DNA of 40,467 nucleotides from DASSKW01 sp035701115 (lineage in GTDB: Bacteria > Pseudomonadota > Gammaproteobacteria > Natronospirales > REEB76), in NCBI GenBank assembly GCA_035701115.1, contig DASSOA010000079.1, forward strand, positions 1 to 40,467, read 5' to 3'. Shown here piece after piece: positions 1-7,107 of this stretch (positions are counted from its first letter, which is position 1; each line of letters starts with the position of its first letter). The position numbers were made by a program, and so were the translations under genes. The notes under the pieces are model-generated. The model worked only from the letters and a program-made list of their open reading frames with translations, had not been told where the DNA came from and made no database searches.

Positions 1-1
1 C

Positions 2-172
2 GCCGCCCGGAAACGGCAGGGGCTTAACCTGGTCAGTTGTGCTGCGGCGAATGGCGTCAGCGTGCGGTTTCTGTCGGAGCTGGAGCGGGGCAAGCCCGGC
101 GCGTCCCTCGGTGCTGCCCTGAAAATCGCCCGGTCCGTTGGCTTGCGCCTGTTCATGGAAGACGCCAGCTGA
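2..172 (+). CDS. hipB: HipB-like XRE-family antitoxin/repressor, C-terminal part
   Basis: Only the last 56 residues are in the window; the 5' end lies upstream. The visible part fits the second half of an XRE helix-turn-helix (RKRQGLNL, then VSVRFLSELERGK as recognition helix region, then GAALKIARSVGL). In HipBA modules the small DNA-binding partner represses the operon and neutralises the kinase. The TGA stop overlaps the ATG of the next gene (TGATG at 170-174), so the two are very likely translationally coupled, which supports the pairing. The exact family (HipB versus a generic XRE regulator) is inferred mainly from this context. Confidence 0.75.
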   Translation, partial: AARKRQGLNLVSCAAANGVSVRFLSELERGKPGASLGAALKIARSVGLRLFMEDAS

Positions 173-1437
173 TGGCCGGTCGTCTTTGGGTATTTCTTGC
201 CGACCGCCGAGTCGGGTTGCTGGACGAAGAAAACGGCCGACTGACGTTCGCTTATGAGCCCGGGGTGACTGCACCTCTGTCGGTCAATCTTCCGATTCGC
301 ACGGAACCCTACGAAGACGCCCAATGCCGGCCGTTCTTCAGCAATTTGCTGCCCGAGGGCAGCTGGCGTCAGGCCGTATGCCGCCAACTTCGGATTGATG
401 AGAACAATGACTTTGCCCTCCTGAAGGCGCTCGGTTCCGAATGTGCCGGCGCCATCACCCTGGAGGAAGACCCGGAGTGGGCGCCAACCAGAGGCATATA
501 TAAGCAGACCACGGAGGCGGACCTCCGCCAGTGGGTACTGAATCCCGTCGCACGTCCGAGCCTGCGAACAACTCCCGGTCTGCGCCTCTCCCTGGCGGGT
601 GCGCAAGACAAGTTACTGATCCACCTGGATCATGGGGTACCCTATCTCTGCGAAGGGGGTGCGCCCAGCAGCGTGATCCTCAAGCCGGACATTCTGGATT
701 TACACAACGCGGTCGAGCTGAGCGCCTATAACGAACTCCTGAGTTCCACGCTGGCCAAAACATGCGGAATCAATGCGGCAGAACCCTTCTGGTATGCCGC
801 GGCCTATGCAGTGCATCGTTACGATCGTATAACCAGGGACGGAAAGCTGATGCGGCTACACCAGGAAGATTTCGCGCAAATTGTCGGCGTACCCGCAGCC
901 AGTAAATACGAAGAGCATGGTGGTCCCGGCTGGAAAACCAGTTTTGCAATCGTGGACGAACACACTGCCGTACCTGCGAAGGATCGCCTGGAATTGCTGA
1001 ACCGGCTGTTCTTCAATCTCTGCCTGGGGAACAACGACGCGCATGCCAAGAATTTCGCGCTCTTGCACAATCCAGCAGGAAGCTCCCCAAGCCTGGCACC
1101 TGCGTATGATCTCGTCTGCACCAGCGTTTACCCGGCGCTTTCAATAGACATGGCCATGAAAATCGGCGATCAGTCCAAACCGGATCAGTTGAACGGTGAA
1201 GCATGGACAAAGTTTGGTGAAGAAACCGGGTTTACTGCCGCACCGCTCAAGCGGTTGGGCGCTGCAATGGCTGCAAGAGTAAACTCGGCGCTGCCTGAGT
1301 TGCAGAAGCATGTCGAAGCCGCATGTCCGGCCGTTAAAGCCGATATCTATCCGGCTCGACTCCGCACGAAATTCTTTGCCAAGTATGCTGCAGCTATCAA
1401 AGAAAACTGCAACACGCTTGAGCGCTCCTTGCATTGA
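172..1437 (+). CDS. hipA: HipA-like serine/threonine kinase toxin
   Basis: 421-residue HipA-family protein; known members phosphorylate aminoacyl-tRNA synthetases (E. coli HipA inactivates GltX) and slow growth. The N-terminal subdomain (about 1-100) is followed by the P-loop-like segment LAGAQDK near residues 141-147, the kinase core motif HRYDR near 215, the catalytic loop GNNDAHAKNF at about 286-295 (Asp289, Asn294) and the metal-binding AYDLV with Asp313. All catalytic elements seem present, so the toxin is probably active. I chose the ATG at 172 because it overlaps the hipB-like stop and begins directly with the family N-terminus (MAGRLWVFL); the in-frame extension upstream to 37 runs through the hipB-like gene and is not credible. 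It lies at the window edge beside ordinary stress genes, consistent with a mobile toxin-antitoxin module. The in vivo target is unknown. Confidence 0.9.
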   Translation: MAGRLWVFLADRRVGLLDEENGRLTFAYEPGVTAPLSVNLPIRTEPYEDAQCRPFFSNLLPEGSWRQAVCRQLRIDENNDFALLKALGSECAGAITLEEDPEWAPTRGIYKQTTEADLRQWVLNPVARPSLRTTPGLRLSLAGAQDKLLIHLDHGVPYLCEGGAPSSVILKPDILDLHNAVELSAYNELLSSTLAKTCGINAAEPFWYAAAYAVHRYDRITRDGKLMRLHQEDFAQIVGVPAASKYEEHGGPGWKTSFAIVDEHTAVPAKDRLELLNRLFFNLCLGNNDAHAKNFALLHNPAGSSPSLAPAYDLVCTSVYPALSIDMAMKIGDQSKPDQLNGEAWTKFGEETGFTAAPLKRLGAAMAARVNSALPELQKHVEAACPAVKADIYPARLRTKFFAKYAAAIKENCNTLERSLH

Positions 1438-1467
1438 TGTGGATTAGATAAAGTCCCATAAGAAATT

Positions 1468-1485
1468 CATGCACTTAGGTGCATG
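1468..1485. repeat. Inverted repeat downstream of hipA
   Basis: CATGCAC and GTGCATG are perfect 7-bp arms around the 4-base loop TTAG, 31 bases after the hipA stop. There is no T-run after it, so it is not a standard intrinsic terminator. It may be an RNA hairpin that protects the 3' end or a protein-binding palindrome. Confidence 0.5.
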
Positions 1486-1631
1486 GCGATGCAGGGAATT
1501 GCAGCGTTCAGCCTTTTTGAGGCCTGCGTGTCTGCCCGTTTCGCCCTCCGGGCCGAAAGCGTTTTGCTAGGGTGCTGATCAGGTCAGGGCAGACGCCAAC
1601 ATAACCCTTTGCCCACCCCGGAATCCTGCAT

Positions 1632-1647
1632 TGCCGGCGCGCCGGCA
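1632..1647. repeat. 16-bp perfect palindrome
   Basis: TGCCGGCGCGCCGGCA is self-complementary over 16 bases with no loop. It sits about 40 bases upstream of the FNR-like box. It could be part of a dispersed REP-like element; only one copy was noticed in this window. Confidence 0.45.
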
Positions 1648-1685
1648 TGACTGAGTGCGCCTGGCCGAAAAGCCGGGGCGGTGGC

Positions 1686-1727
1686 CTGATTTGGGTCAAT
1701 GCTTTGCGGCGCATCCGGTATTAACCT
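1686..1727 (+). promoter_or_regulatory. FNR/Anr/Dnr-like box and -10 for CBS-archease-rtcB
   Basis: CTGATTTGGGTCAA at 1686-1699 differs by one base from the Anr/Dnr form TTGATnnnnGTCAA. After exactly 22 bases comes TAACCT (1722-1727), which keeps T, A and T at the three most conserved -10 positions. This places the box centre at -41.5 for a start near 1734, the class II activator geometry. The leader would be about 60 bases, ending in a strong AGGAGG. Predicted role: low-oxygen or NO induction of the downstream unit. Confidence 0.6.
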
Positions 1728-1795
1728 GTTTCAGCGTGCTCAGGAAGAGATTCCCCGGAAATCCGGACAGGGTGTGAAATACAGGAGGAAGGACC

Positions 1796-2245
1796 ATGGC
1801 AGTCGGAAGAATTTGTACGCGGAGCGTCATAGTGGTTGATCGTGCCGAGTCGGCACGTGAAGCGGCCTCGCTGATGCGCAAGCATCACGTGGGCGATCTG
1901 GTTGTTACCAACGACCGGGATACCGAGCGCAAGCCGCTGGGTGTGGTGACGGATCGCGACATTGTCGTGAGTGTCGTCGCGCTGGGCGTTGATCCCGACA
2001 AGATCACCGTGGGCGACATCATGTCGTCCCATGCGTTTACCGCACATGAAGACGAGGACGAACTCGATGTCGCTCAACGCATGCGCGGACTCGGTGTGCG
2101 CCGGGTTCCGGTGGTGGACCGCCAGGGTTCACTGGTCGGTATCGTGGTCATGGACGATCTGCTTGAGCATCTGTCGGAGGGCTTGAGCAACATCGCGCAC
2201 ATCCACGAACGGCAGCGCGAGCACGAGGCAACTGCACGTCGGTGA
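1796..2245 (+). CDS. CBS-domain pair protein
   Basis: 149-residue protein made almost entirely of two CBS motifs, roughly residues 8-70 and 76-135, with typical features such as GVVTDRDI at the end of the first and VPVVDRQGSLVGIVVMDDL in the second. Tandem CBS modules bind adenosine nucleotides (AMP, ATP, SAM) and act as energy sensors. No effector domain is attached, so it is a stand-alone sensor of the kind found in stress loci. Start at ATG 1796 is set by AGGAGG seven bases upstream. It is first in a unit with archease and rtcB (13-base gap to archease) behind an FNR-like promoter. Its partner is not identifiable from sequence. Confidence 0.9.
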   Translation: MAVGRICTRSVIVVDRAESAREAASLMRKHHVGDLVVTNDRDTERKPLGVVTDRDIVVSVVALGVDPDKITVGDIMSSHAFTAHEDEDELDVAQRMRGLGVRRVPVVDRQGSLVGIVVMDDLLEHLSEGLSNIAHIHERQREHEATARR

Positions 2246-2258
2246 CCCGCAGCGCTCG

Positions 2259-2681
2259 ATGAGCGGGCCTGCGTGGGAACTGTTCCAGCATGACGCGGAT
2301 ATCGGTATCCGCGGCCGTGGGCGAACGCGCGCGACTGCATTCGAACAGGCGGCAGTGGCGCTTACCGCCGTGATCTGCGACCCGGTTCGGGTGCAGCCGC
2401 GTGAAACCGTGCACATTGTCTGCGATGGCGCCGACAACGACATGCTGTTCGTCAACTGGATTGACGCGCTGATCTATGAGATGGCAGTACGCAAGGTGTT
2501 GTTCAGCCGCTTTCATGTCGTCATTGACGGGTTGCATCTCGAAGCGGATGCCGGTGGCGAACCCGTGGATGTGGCGCGACACGAACCGGCCGTGGAGGTG
2601 AAAGGCGCGACGCTCACCGAACTTCATGTCGGTGAAGACACCTCCGGGGTGTGGACGGCGCAATGCATCGTTGACGTGTAG
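2259..2681 (+). CDS. Archease, activator of RtcB RNA ligase
   Basis: 140 residues, the normal archease length. Signature features are the N-terminal WELFQHDADIGIRGRG segment (about 6-21), whose HDAD contains the metal-binding Asp, the central MLFVNWIDALIYEM (about 66-79) and the acidic C-terminal end with the conserved final Asp. Archease speeds multiple turnover of RtcB by promoting its guanylylation and widens NTP use. It lies 8 bases before rtcB, the common pairing in bacteria and archaea. A weak ribosome binding site and close spacing after the CBS gene suggest that translation depends on upstream ribosomes. Start at ATG 2259 puts the conserved region close to the N-terminus, as in the family. 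Confidence 0.93.
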   Translation: MSGPAWELFQHDADIGIRGRGRTRATAFEQAAVALTAVICDPVRVQPRETVHIVCDGADNDMLFVNWIDALIYEMAVRKVLFSRFHVVIDGLHLEADAGGEPVDVARHEPAVEVKGATLTELHVGEDTSGVWTAQCIVDV

Positions 2682-2689
2682 GCCGCGGC

Positions 2690-4120
2690 ATGGACACCGG
2701 ACTGCTCGTCAGACAATCGGCCTGCGAATGGCACATTCCGCCGCACGGTGCCATGCACGTGCCCGGCGTGATCTATGCCGATCAGGAACTGATCGAGGGC
2801 ATGGATCACAAGGTGTACGAGCAGATCGTGAACGTGGCCTCGCTGCCCGGCATCGTACGGGCCTGCTATGCGATGCCGGATGCGCATTGGGGTTACGGCT
2901 TTCCCATCGGTGGCGTGGCGGCATTCGATCGGGATGCCGGCGGAATTATTTCGGCCGGCGGGGTCGGGTTCGATATTTCCTGTGGCGTACGTTTGATTAC
3001 GACCGGGCTCATGCGCCGGGACATCGAAGCGCACCAGCGCATTCTTGCCGATCTGCTGTTCAATACGATTCCGGCGGGGCTTGGAAGTCGTGGTGCCATT
3101 ACACTCAGCGACGCGGACATGGACAAAATGCTCACCGGCGGCGCGCGGTGGGCTGTCCGTGCGGGGTGGGGAGAGGGCACCGATCTCGATCGAATTGAAG
3201 AGCGTGGCTGCGTGGCGGGTGCGGTGCCCGAAGAAATTTCAGCGCGGGCGCGCGAACGCCAACGTCGCGAGATGGGCACGTTGGGGTCGGGCAATCACTA
3301 TCTCGAGGTGCAGGCGGTCGCGGAAATATTCGACACGGATGCCGCGGCAGCGATGAAGCTGCACGCGGACAGTGTCGCAGTGAGCATTCATTGTGGTTCG
3401 CGCGGTCTTGGACACCAGGTCGGCAGCGAGTTTCTCAAGAGCATGGCGATTGAAGCCAGGCGTTACGGTATTGCGCTGCCGGATCGCGAACTGGCGTGCG
3501 CGCCGATCAATTCGGCGACCGGGTTGCGCTATCTCGGCGCGATGCGTGCCGCGGCCAATTGCGCGCTCGCCAACCGGCAGATTCTCACACACCTGACCCG
3601 CATGGCGTTTGCTGATCTGTTCCCGCACGCCACGTTGCAGGTGCTGTATGACGTATCGCACAACACCTGCAAGGAAGAAACCCATTACATTGATGGCGCA
3701 CCGCGCAGGTTGTTCGTGCATCGCAAGGGCGCGACCCGGGCCTTCGGGCCCGGACACCCGGACCTGCCCGCAACGCTGCGCGAAACCGGACAACCGGTTC
3801 TGATCGGCGGTTCGATGGGGACCGGCAGTTACGTGCTGGCCGGTACCACGACCGGTGAACACAAGTCGCTGTCATCCGCCTGTCACGGTGCAGGACGCGC
3901 GATGAGCCGCACGCGCGCACTCAAAATCTGGCGCGGTCGCCAGGTAGTGGACGATCTTGCCGCGCGCGGAATCCTGATTCGAAGCCCCAGTCAACGTGGT
4001 GTGGCCGAGGAGGCGCCGGGTGCCTACAAGGATGTCACGCGGGTGGTGGATGCCGCGGAGCGCGCCGGTCTGGCGCGCAAGGTGGCCCGGCTTGAACCCC
4101 TGGTCTGTATCAAGGGTTGA
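2690..4120 (+). CDS. rtcB: RNA-splicing ligase RtcB
   Basis: 476-residue GTP-dependent ligase that joins RNA 2',3'-cyclic phosphate or 3'-phosphate ends to 5'-hydroxyl ends, a tRNA and rRNA repair or splicing reaction. Visible motifs: MPDAHWGYGFPIGG at 62-75, DISCGVR with metal-ligand Cys98, LGSGNHYLE (198-206), HCGSRGLGHQ (234-243), VSHNTCKEE with His324, GGSMGTGSYVLAG (373-385) and ACHGAGRAMSR with His399, the residue that carries GMP in the family. All active-site elements are present. In E. coli rtcB is paired with rtcA under sigma54/RtcR; here it is paired with archease and a CBS protein behind an FNR-like box, suggesting a different induction signal. The stop codon lies inside the next FNR-like box. 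Confidence 0.97.
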   Translation: MDTGLLVRQSACEWHIPPHGAMHVPGVIYADQELIEGMDHKVYEQIVNVASLPGIVRACYAMPDAHWGYGFPIGGVAAFDRDAGGIISAGGVGFDISCGVRLITTGLMRRDIEAHQRILADLLFNTIPAGLGSRGAITLSDADMDKMLTGGARWAVRAGWGEGTDLDRIEERGCVAGAVPEEISARARERQRREMGTLGSGNHYLEVQAVAEIFDTDAAAAMKLHADSVAVSIHCGSRGLGHQVGSEFLKSMAIEARRYGIALPDRELACAPINSATGLRYLGAMRAAANCALANRQILTHLTRMAFADLFPHATLQVLYDVSHNTCKEETHYIDGAPRRLFVHRKGATRAFGPGHPDLPATLRETGQPVLIGGSMGTGSYVLAGTTTGEHKSLSSACHGAGRAMSRTRALKIWRGRQVVDDLAARGILIRSPSQRGVAEEAPGAYKDVTRVVDAAERAGLARKVARLEPLVCIKG

Positions 4121-4158
4121 TCTGGATCAGGGTGGCCGGCGAGGGCGGGGCGTAAAGT
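4117..4158 (+). promoter_or_regulatory. FNR/Anr-like box and -10 for the HPF-like gene
   Basis: TTGATCTGGATCAG (4117-4130) matches TTGATnnnnATCAA at 9 of 10 fixed bases. Exactly 22 bases later TAAAGT (4153-4158) forms a -10 with 4 of 6 matches, giving a start near 4165 and the box at -41.5. The box contains the rtcB stop codon, so this promoter is embedded in the end of the preceding gene. Predicted class II activation of the HPF-like and GYD genes. Confidence 0.65.
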
Positions 4159-4190
4159 TGGAACTATCTGATCAACCAGCGGACACACAC

Positions 4191-4580
4191 ATGCCCATTC
4201 CATCGCAGATTGATTTTCGCGGTATGGAAACATCCGACACCCTGCGCAAGACCATTGAGCAGCGCGTTGCGAAACTCGAGCGTTTCTCCACGCAGATCAT
4301 CGGCTGTCACGTCACGATCGAACAGTCAGAACGGCATCACCAGAAAGGCAATCGCTACCGGATGCATGTGCAAGTGCAGGTGCCCGGTCAGGACCTCTAC
4401 GTCAGTCACGATCCGGCACGCGAGAACCAAACGGCGGAAGATGCCTACGTCGTGTTGCGCGACACCTTCGATGCTGTCCGGCGGCAACTCGAAGAATATG
4501 AACGCGTGCGGCGCGGCGACGTCAAACATCATGAGCCGACATACCGGGAGCGGAAAGCGGACCAGAATCCGTCGCAATAA
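4191..4580 (+). CDS. HPF/RaiA-family ribosome-associated protein
   Basis: 129 residues of the S30EA/HPF/RaiA fold: an N-terminal strand (IDFRGM), a helix (TLRKTIEQRVAKLERF), strands (IIGCHVTIEQ, YRMHVQVQVP, DLYVSHD) and a C-terminal helix (EDAYVVLRDTFDAVRRQLEEY) followed by a charged tail. Such proteins bind the 30S decoding channel and store ribosomes inactive during starvation or anoxia. It lacks the long C-terminal dimerisation domain of long HPF, so it is a short form. ATG 4191 is chosen because it matches the family N-terminus; no clear ribosome binding site is visible. It is preceded by its own FNR-like promoter, which fits induction when growth stops for lack of oxygen. A GYD gene follows after 54 bases. 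Confidence 0.88.
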   Translation: MPIPSQIDFRGMETSDTLRKTIEQRVAKLERFSTQIIGCHVTIEQSERHHQKGNRYRMHVQVQVPGQDLYVSHDPARENQTAEDAYVVLRDTFDAVRRQLEEYERVRRGDVKHHEPTYRERKADQNPSQ

Positions 4581-4634
4581 CGTGTCCAGACCGGCAGGGT
4601 TTTCAGGGAATTGGCGGCGACAGGAGGACGTCAC

Positions 4635-4922
4635 ATGTCTGCTTACATTATTCTGACCAAATTCGCGCCGGGTGCATTCGGCAGTCCGGCGGAATTCAAG
4701 CGTGTATCGGCCGATCTCTCTGCGCGACTCAAGCGCGAATGTCCGGGCGTCCACTGGAAGACCAGTTATGGCACGCTGGGCCGGTACGATGTCGTTGATG
4801 TGGTGGAAGCAGACGATGCGGCCGACGTGCACCGGGCGGCCGTGCTGATCAACAGCATTGCTCACGCCAATACCGAGACCATGTTGGCGACGCCGTGGGA
4901 TGAGTTCCTGGCGAAAATGTAG
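4635..4922 (+). CDS. GYD-domain protein
   Basis: 95 residues with the GYD family pattern: a first strand (SAYIILTKF), a helix region, the signature LGRYDVVDVVEADDA near residues 53-67 and a final helix (NTETMLATPWDEFLAKM). These small proteins have a ferredoxin-like dimeric fold and no firmly known function. ATG 4635 is fixed by AGGAGG at 4622-4627. It lies 54 bases after the HPF-like gene with no terminator between, so it probably shares that FNR-like promoter. Confidence 0.85.
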   Translation: MSAYIILTKFAPGAFGSPAEFKRVSADLSARLKRECPGVHWKTSYGTLGRYDVVDVVEADDAADVHRAAVLINSIAHANTETMLATPWDEFLAKM

Positions 4923-5068
4923 ACGTTGTCGCAATCAGCCGGGTGGCAGCAGCCACGTCAATTTTTCAATTCAGTACAGGCTCATTGCCGGATTCGGATT
5001 GAGGCTGTCTGCGCAAATCGGTCAAAACTCCGGCAGCGCTGATGCGCCCGGCGGAGCTGCCCCGGGAA

Positions 5069-5110
5069 GTGATCCAGGTCAATGCAGCCTGGAGGTCGCG
5101 GCTTTACCGT
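5069..5110 (+). promoter_or_regulatory. FNR/Anr/Dnr-like box and -10 for ftsH-nitroreductase
   Basis: GTGATCCAGGTCAA (5069-5082) is one base from TTGATnnnnGTCAA. After 22 bases TACCGT (5105-5110) keeps the T, A and T of a -10 hexamer, with a predicted start near 5117 and a leader of about 60 bases. Geometry is identical to the boxes at 1686 and 4117. The -10 is weak (3 of 6), as expected for an activator-dependent promoter. Confidence 0.55.
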
Positions 5111-5177
5111 CAACTGGCAATTGGAGAGCCATCGGCAGCGCACGACACCGCCGGCGGTCCGGGCAGGAAAACCATCA

Positions 5178-7097
5178 ATGCCAACGCAACGCGACCAGCA
5201 AAAAAAACAACCGCCTGAAACGATACCGGGTGCGGGCCGGTACAGCGGCTGGCTGTTCGTGCTTGCACTGCTGGTGCTGGCCGCGGTGGCATGGTTCAGT
5301 TCGTTTTCCCGTGAACCGGTATTTGAAATTCCCTACACCCGCTTCAAGACGCTGGTTACAGCAGATCAGGTGTCCGAGATCACACTGAAAGGCGACGCGA
5401 TCAAGGGCACATTGAAGGCAGCCGCACCACTCGGCCCTCAGGGTGAAACAGGACAATCGTTCACATCGCGCGTGCCGGCATTCGGCGATGACAGTCTGAT
5501 GCCCATGCTCGACCAACATCATGTCGTGCTGACGGTGGAGGCGGCCAGTTCATCGGGAATGACTGAATTTCTCATTTCGCTGATTCCGTGGGTGTTGCTG
5601 CTGGGGTTCTTCTACTGGTCATACAAACGCACGTCGCAACTGGTGGGCGGCAACATGGGCAGCCAGGGCAAACTGGGTGAATTCCTGCAGGCCGGCACCC
5701 AGCAGGTCGAGATCCCGTCGGTAAATTTCGGCGATGTCGCCGGACAGGAAAACGCGAAGCGGGAAGTTGGGGAACTGGTCGAGTATCTGAAGCATCCGGA
5801 ACAGTTTGCAAGGCTGGGTGCCACGGCACCGCGCGGTGTGCTGCTGATGGGGCCGCCCGGCACCGGAAAAACGCTGTTGGCGCGAGCGCTTGCCGGCGAA
5901 GCAGGCGTGCCGTTCTACTCGATCTCAGGTTCGCAATTCATCGAAGTGTTTGTCGGCGTCGGTGCGTCGCGCGTGCGCAATCTCTTCGCTGCGGCCAAGG
6001 CGCACATGCCGAGCATCGTGTTCATTGACGAACTCGACAGCATCGGGCGTACCCGCGGCACCGGCCTGGGCGGCGGGCATGACGAACGCGAGCAGACGCT
6101 CAACCAGATTCTTGCGGAAATGGACGGCTTCCAGTCGCGCGAATCGGTGCTGGTGCTGGCAGCGACCAATCGTCCGGATATCCTGGATCCTGCCTTGTTG
6201 CGCCCCGGCCGTTTCGACCGGCACGTGGTACTGGATTTGCCGGGACGCGAGGATCGTCTCGAGATTCTGAAACTTCATACCAGAAAGGTTCCGCTGGCTT
6301 CCGATGTCGCACTCGACAAACTGGCGGCGGGCAGCTCGGGTTTTTCCGGGGCCGATCTGAAAAACCTGTGCAACGAAGCGGCTATCCTCGCGGCGCGCAG
6401 CAGCCGCACGCAGGTCACCATGCAGGATTTCGAGGACGCGCGCGACAAACTGCTGCTTGGCGCGGTGCGCAACCTTGCGATCCAGCCGGATGAGAAACAC
6501 CGCCTCGCGGTACACGAATCGGGCCATGCACTGGTGGCGTATTACGTGCCGCATACCGACCCGTTGCATAAAGTCACGATCATTCCGCGCGGCCGTTCGC
6601 TGGGCGAAACGCAGCAATTACCCGAGCACGAACGTTACACGTTGTCCGAGGATTATCTGCGCGACCGTCTCGCGGTGACGCTGGCCGGGCGTGCGGCCGA
6701 GAAAGTGCTGCTTGGCAACGTGAGTTCCGGTGCGGACGAGGACATCAGGGCAGCCACGTCGCAGGCGCGCTCGATGGTGTCGCGCTGGGGCATGTCGAAA
6801 GAGGTTGGACCGATGGATCTTCGCATCAGCGAGGATGCGCCTTTTCTGGGGCGCGAAATTGCACAGCCGCGCATGTTCAGCGAACATTCGGCCGAACTGG
6901 TGGACAACGCCGTCAAGAATCTGCTCACCGATGCCGAAACGCGTGCCGGACAACTCATCTCGCAACACATCGGCGAGATGCATACTCTGATTGCGGCCCT
7001 TGAAGACAAGGAGACGCTGAACGCAGATGACGTGGTTCGCTGCTTTACCGGCAAGGCGTTGCAGGCGGCAGTACCCCGCGCTGCGTCTGCGTCCTAG
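5178..7097 (+). CDS. ftsH: FtsH-family membrane AAA+ zinc metalloprotease
   Basis: 639 residues, close to E. coli FtsH (about 645). Order of parts: transmembrane helix at 24-43, periplasmic domain to about 130, second transmembrane helix at 132-149, AAA+ module with Walker A GPPGTGKT (225-232), Walker B IVFIDELD (280-287), the second region of homology ending RPGRFDRHV (342-350), and protease site HESGH (446-450; HEAGH is more usual) with the later SSGADEDIRAAT segment that carries the third zinc ligand. ATG 5178 follows a GGAAA-type binding site and begins a normal cytoplasmic lead; the upstream in-frame extension from 5082 is within the predicted leader. The usual housekeeping neighbours rlmE and folP are absent, and it is paired with a nitroreductase behind an FNR-like box, so I infer a stress-specific paralogue. 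A housekeeping copy elsewhere would be expected. Confidence 0.95.
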   Translation: MPTQRDQQKKQPPETIPGAGRYSGWLFVLALLVLAAVAWFSSFSREPVFEIPYTRFKTLVTADQVSEITLKGDAIKGTLKAAAPLGPQGETGQSFTSRVPAFGDDSLMPMLDQHHVVLTVEAASSSGMTEFLISLIPWVLLLGFFYWSYKRTSQLVGGNMGSQGKLGEFLQAGTQQVEIPSVNFGDVAGQENAKREVGELVEYLKHPEQFARLGATAPRGVLLMGPPGTGKTLLARALAGEAGVPFYSISGSQFIEVFVGVGASRVRNLFAAAKAHMPSIVFIDELDSIGRTRGTGLGGGHDEREQTLNQILAEMDGFQSRESVLVLAATNRPDILDPALLRPGRFDRHVVLDLPGREDRLEILKLHTRKVPLASDVALDKLAAGSSGFSGADLKNLCNEAAILAARSSRTQVTMQDFEDARDKLLLGAVRNLAIQPDEKHRLAVHESGHALVAYYVPHTDPLHKVTIIPRGRSLGETQQLPEHERYTLSEDYLRDRLAVTLAGRAAEKVLLGNVSSGADEDIRAATSQARSMVSRWGMSKEVGPMDLRISEDAPFLGREIAQPRMFSEHSAELVDNAVKNLLTDAETRAGQLISQHIGEMHTLIAALEDKETLNADDVVRCFTGKALQAAVPRAASAS

Positions 7098-7107
7098 GAG
7101 AAAGTCC

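Larger units (their letters stand above)
1438..1795 (+). other. Intergenic region between hipA and the CBS gene
   Basis: No credible gene is seen in these 358 bases. The stretch holds a 7-bp inverted repeat just after hipA (1468-1485), a 16-bp perfect GC-rich palindrome (1632-1647), an FNR-like box with a spaced -10 element (1686-1727) and a strong ribosome binding site AGGAGG at 1783-1788 for the CBS gene. Short open frames here are GC-driven and lack start signals. Confidence 0.7.

Noticed and set aside
37..171. N-terminal extension of hipA starting at 37
   Set aside because: It runs through the hipB-like coding sequence in another frame and has no HipA similarity; the ATG at 172 overlaps the hipB-like stop and starts the family N-terminus.
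1468..1485. Inverted repeat after hipA as an intrinsic terminator
   Set aside because: The stem is only 7 bp with mixed composition and no T-run follows, so it is listed only as a repeat.
1508..1714. Minus-strand open frame of 68 codons in the hipA-CBS gap
   Set aside because: No ribosome binding site, no recognisable domain, low-complexity Arg/Pro composition typical of GC-rich noncoding frames, and it covers the FNR-like box.
4923..5068. Possible small gene between the GYD gene and ftsH
   Set aside because: No frame with a binding site and plausible protein was found; the region is better read as upstream control DNA for ftsH.
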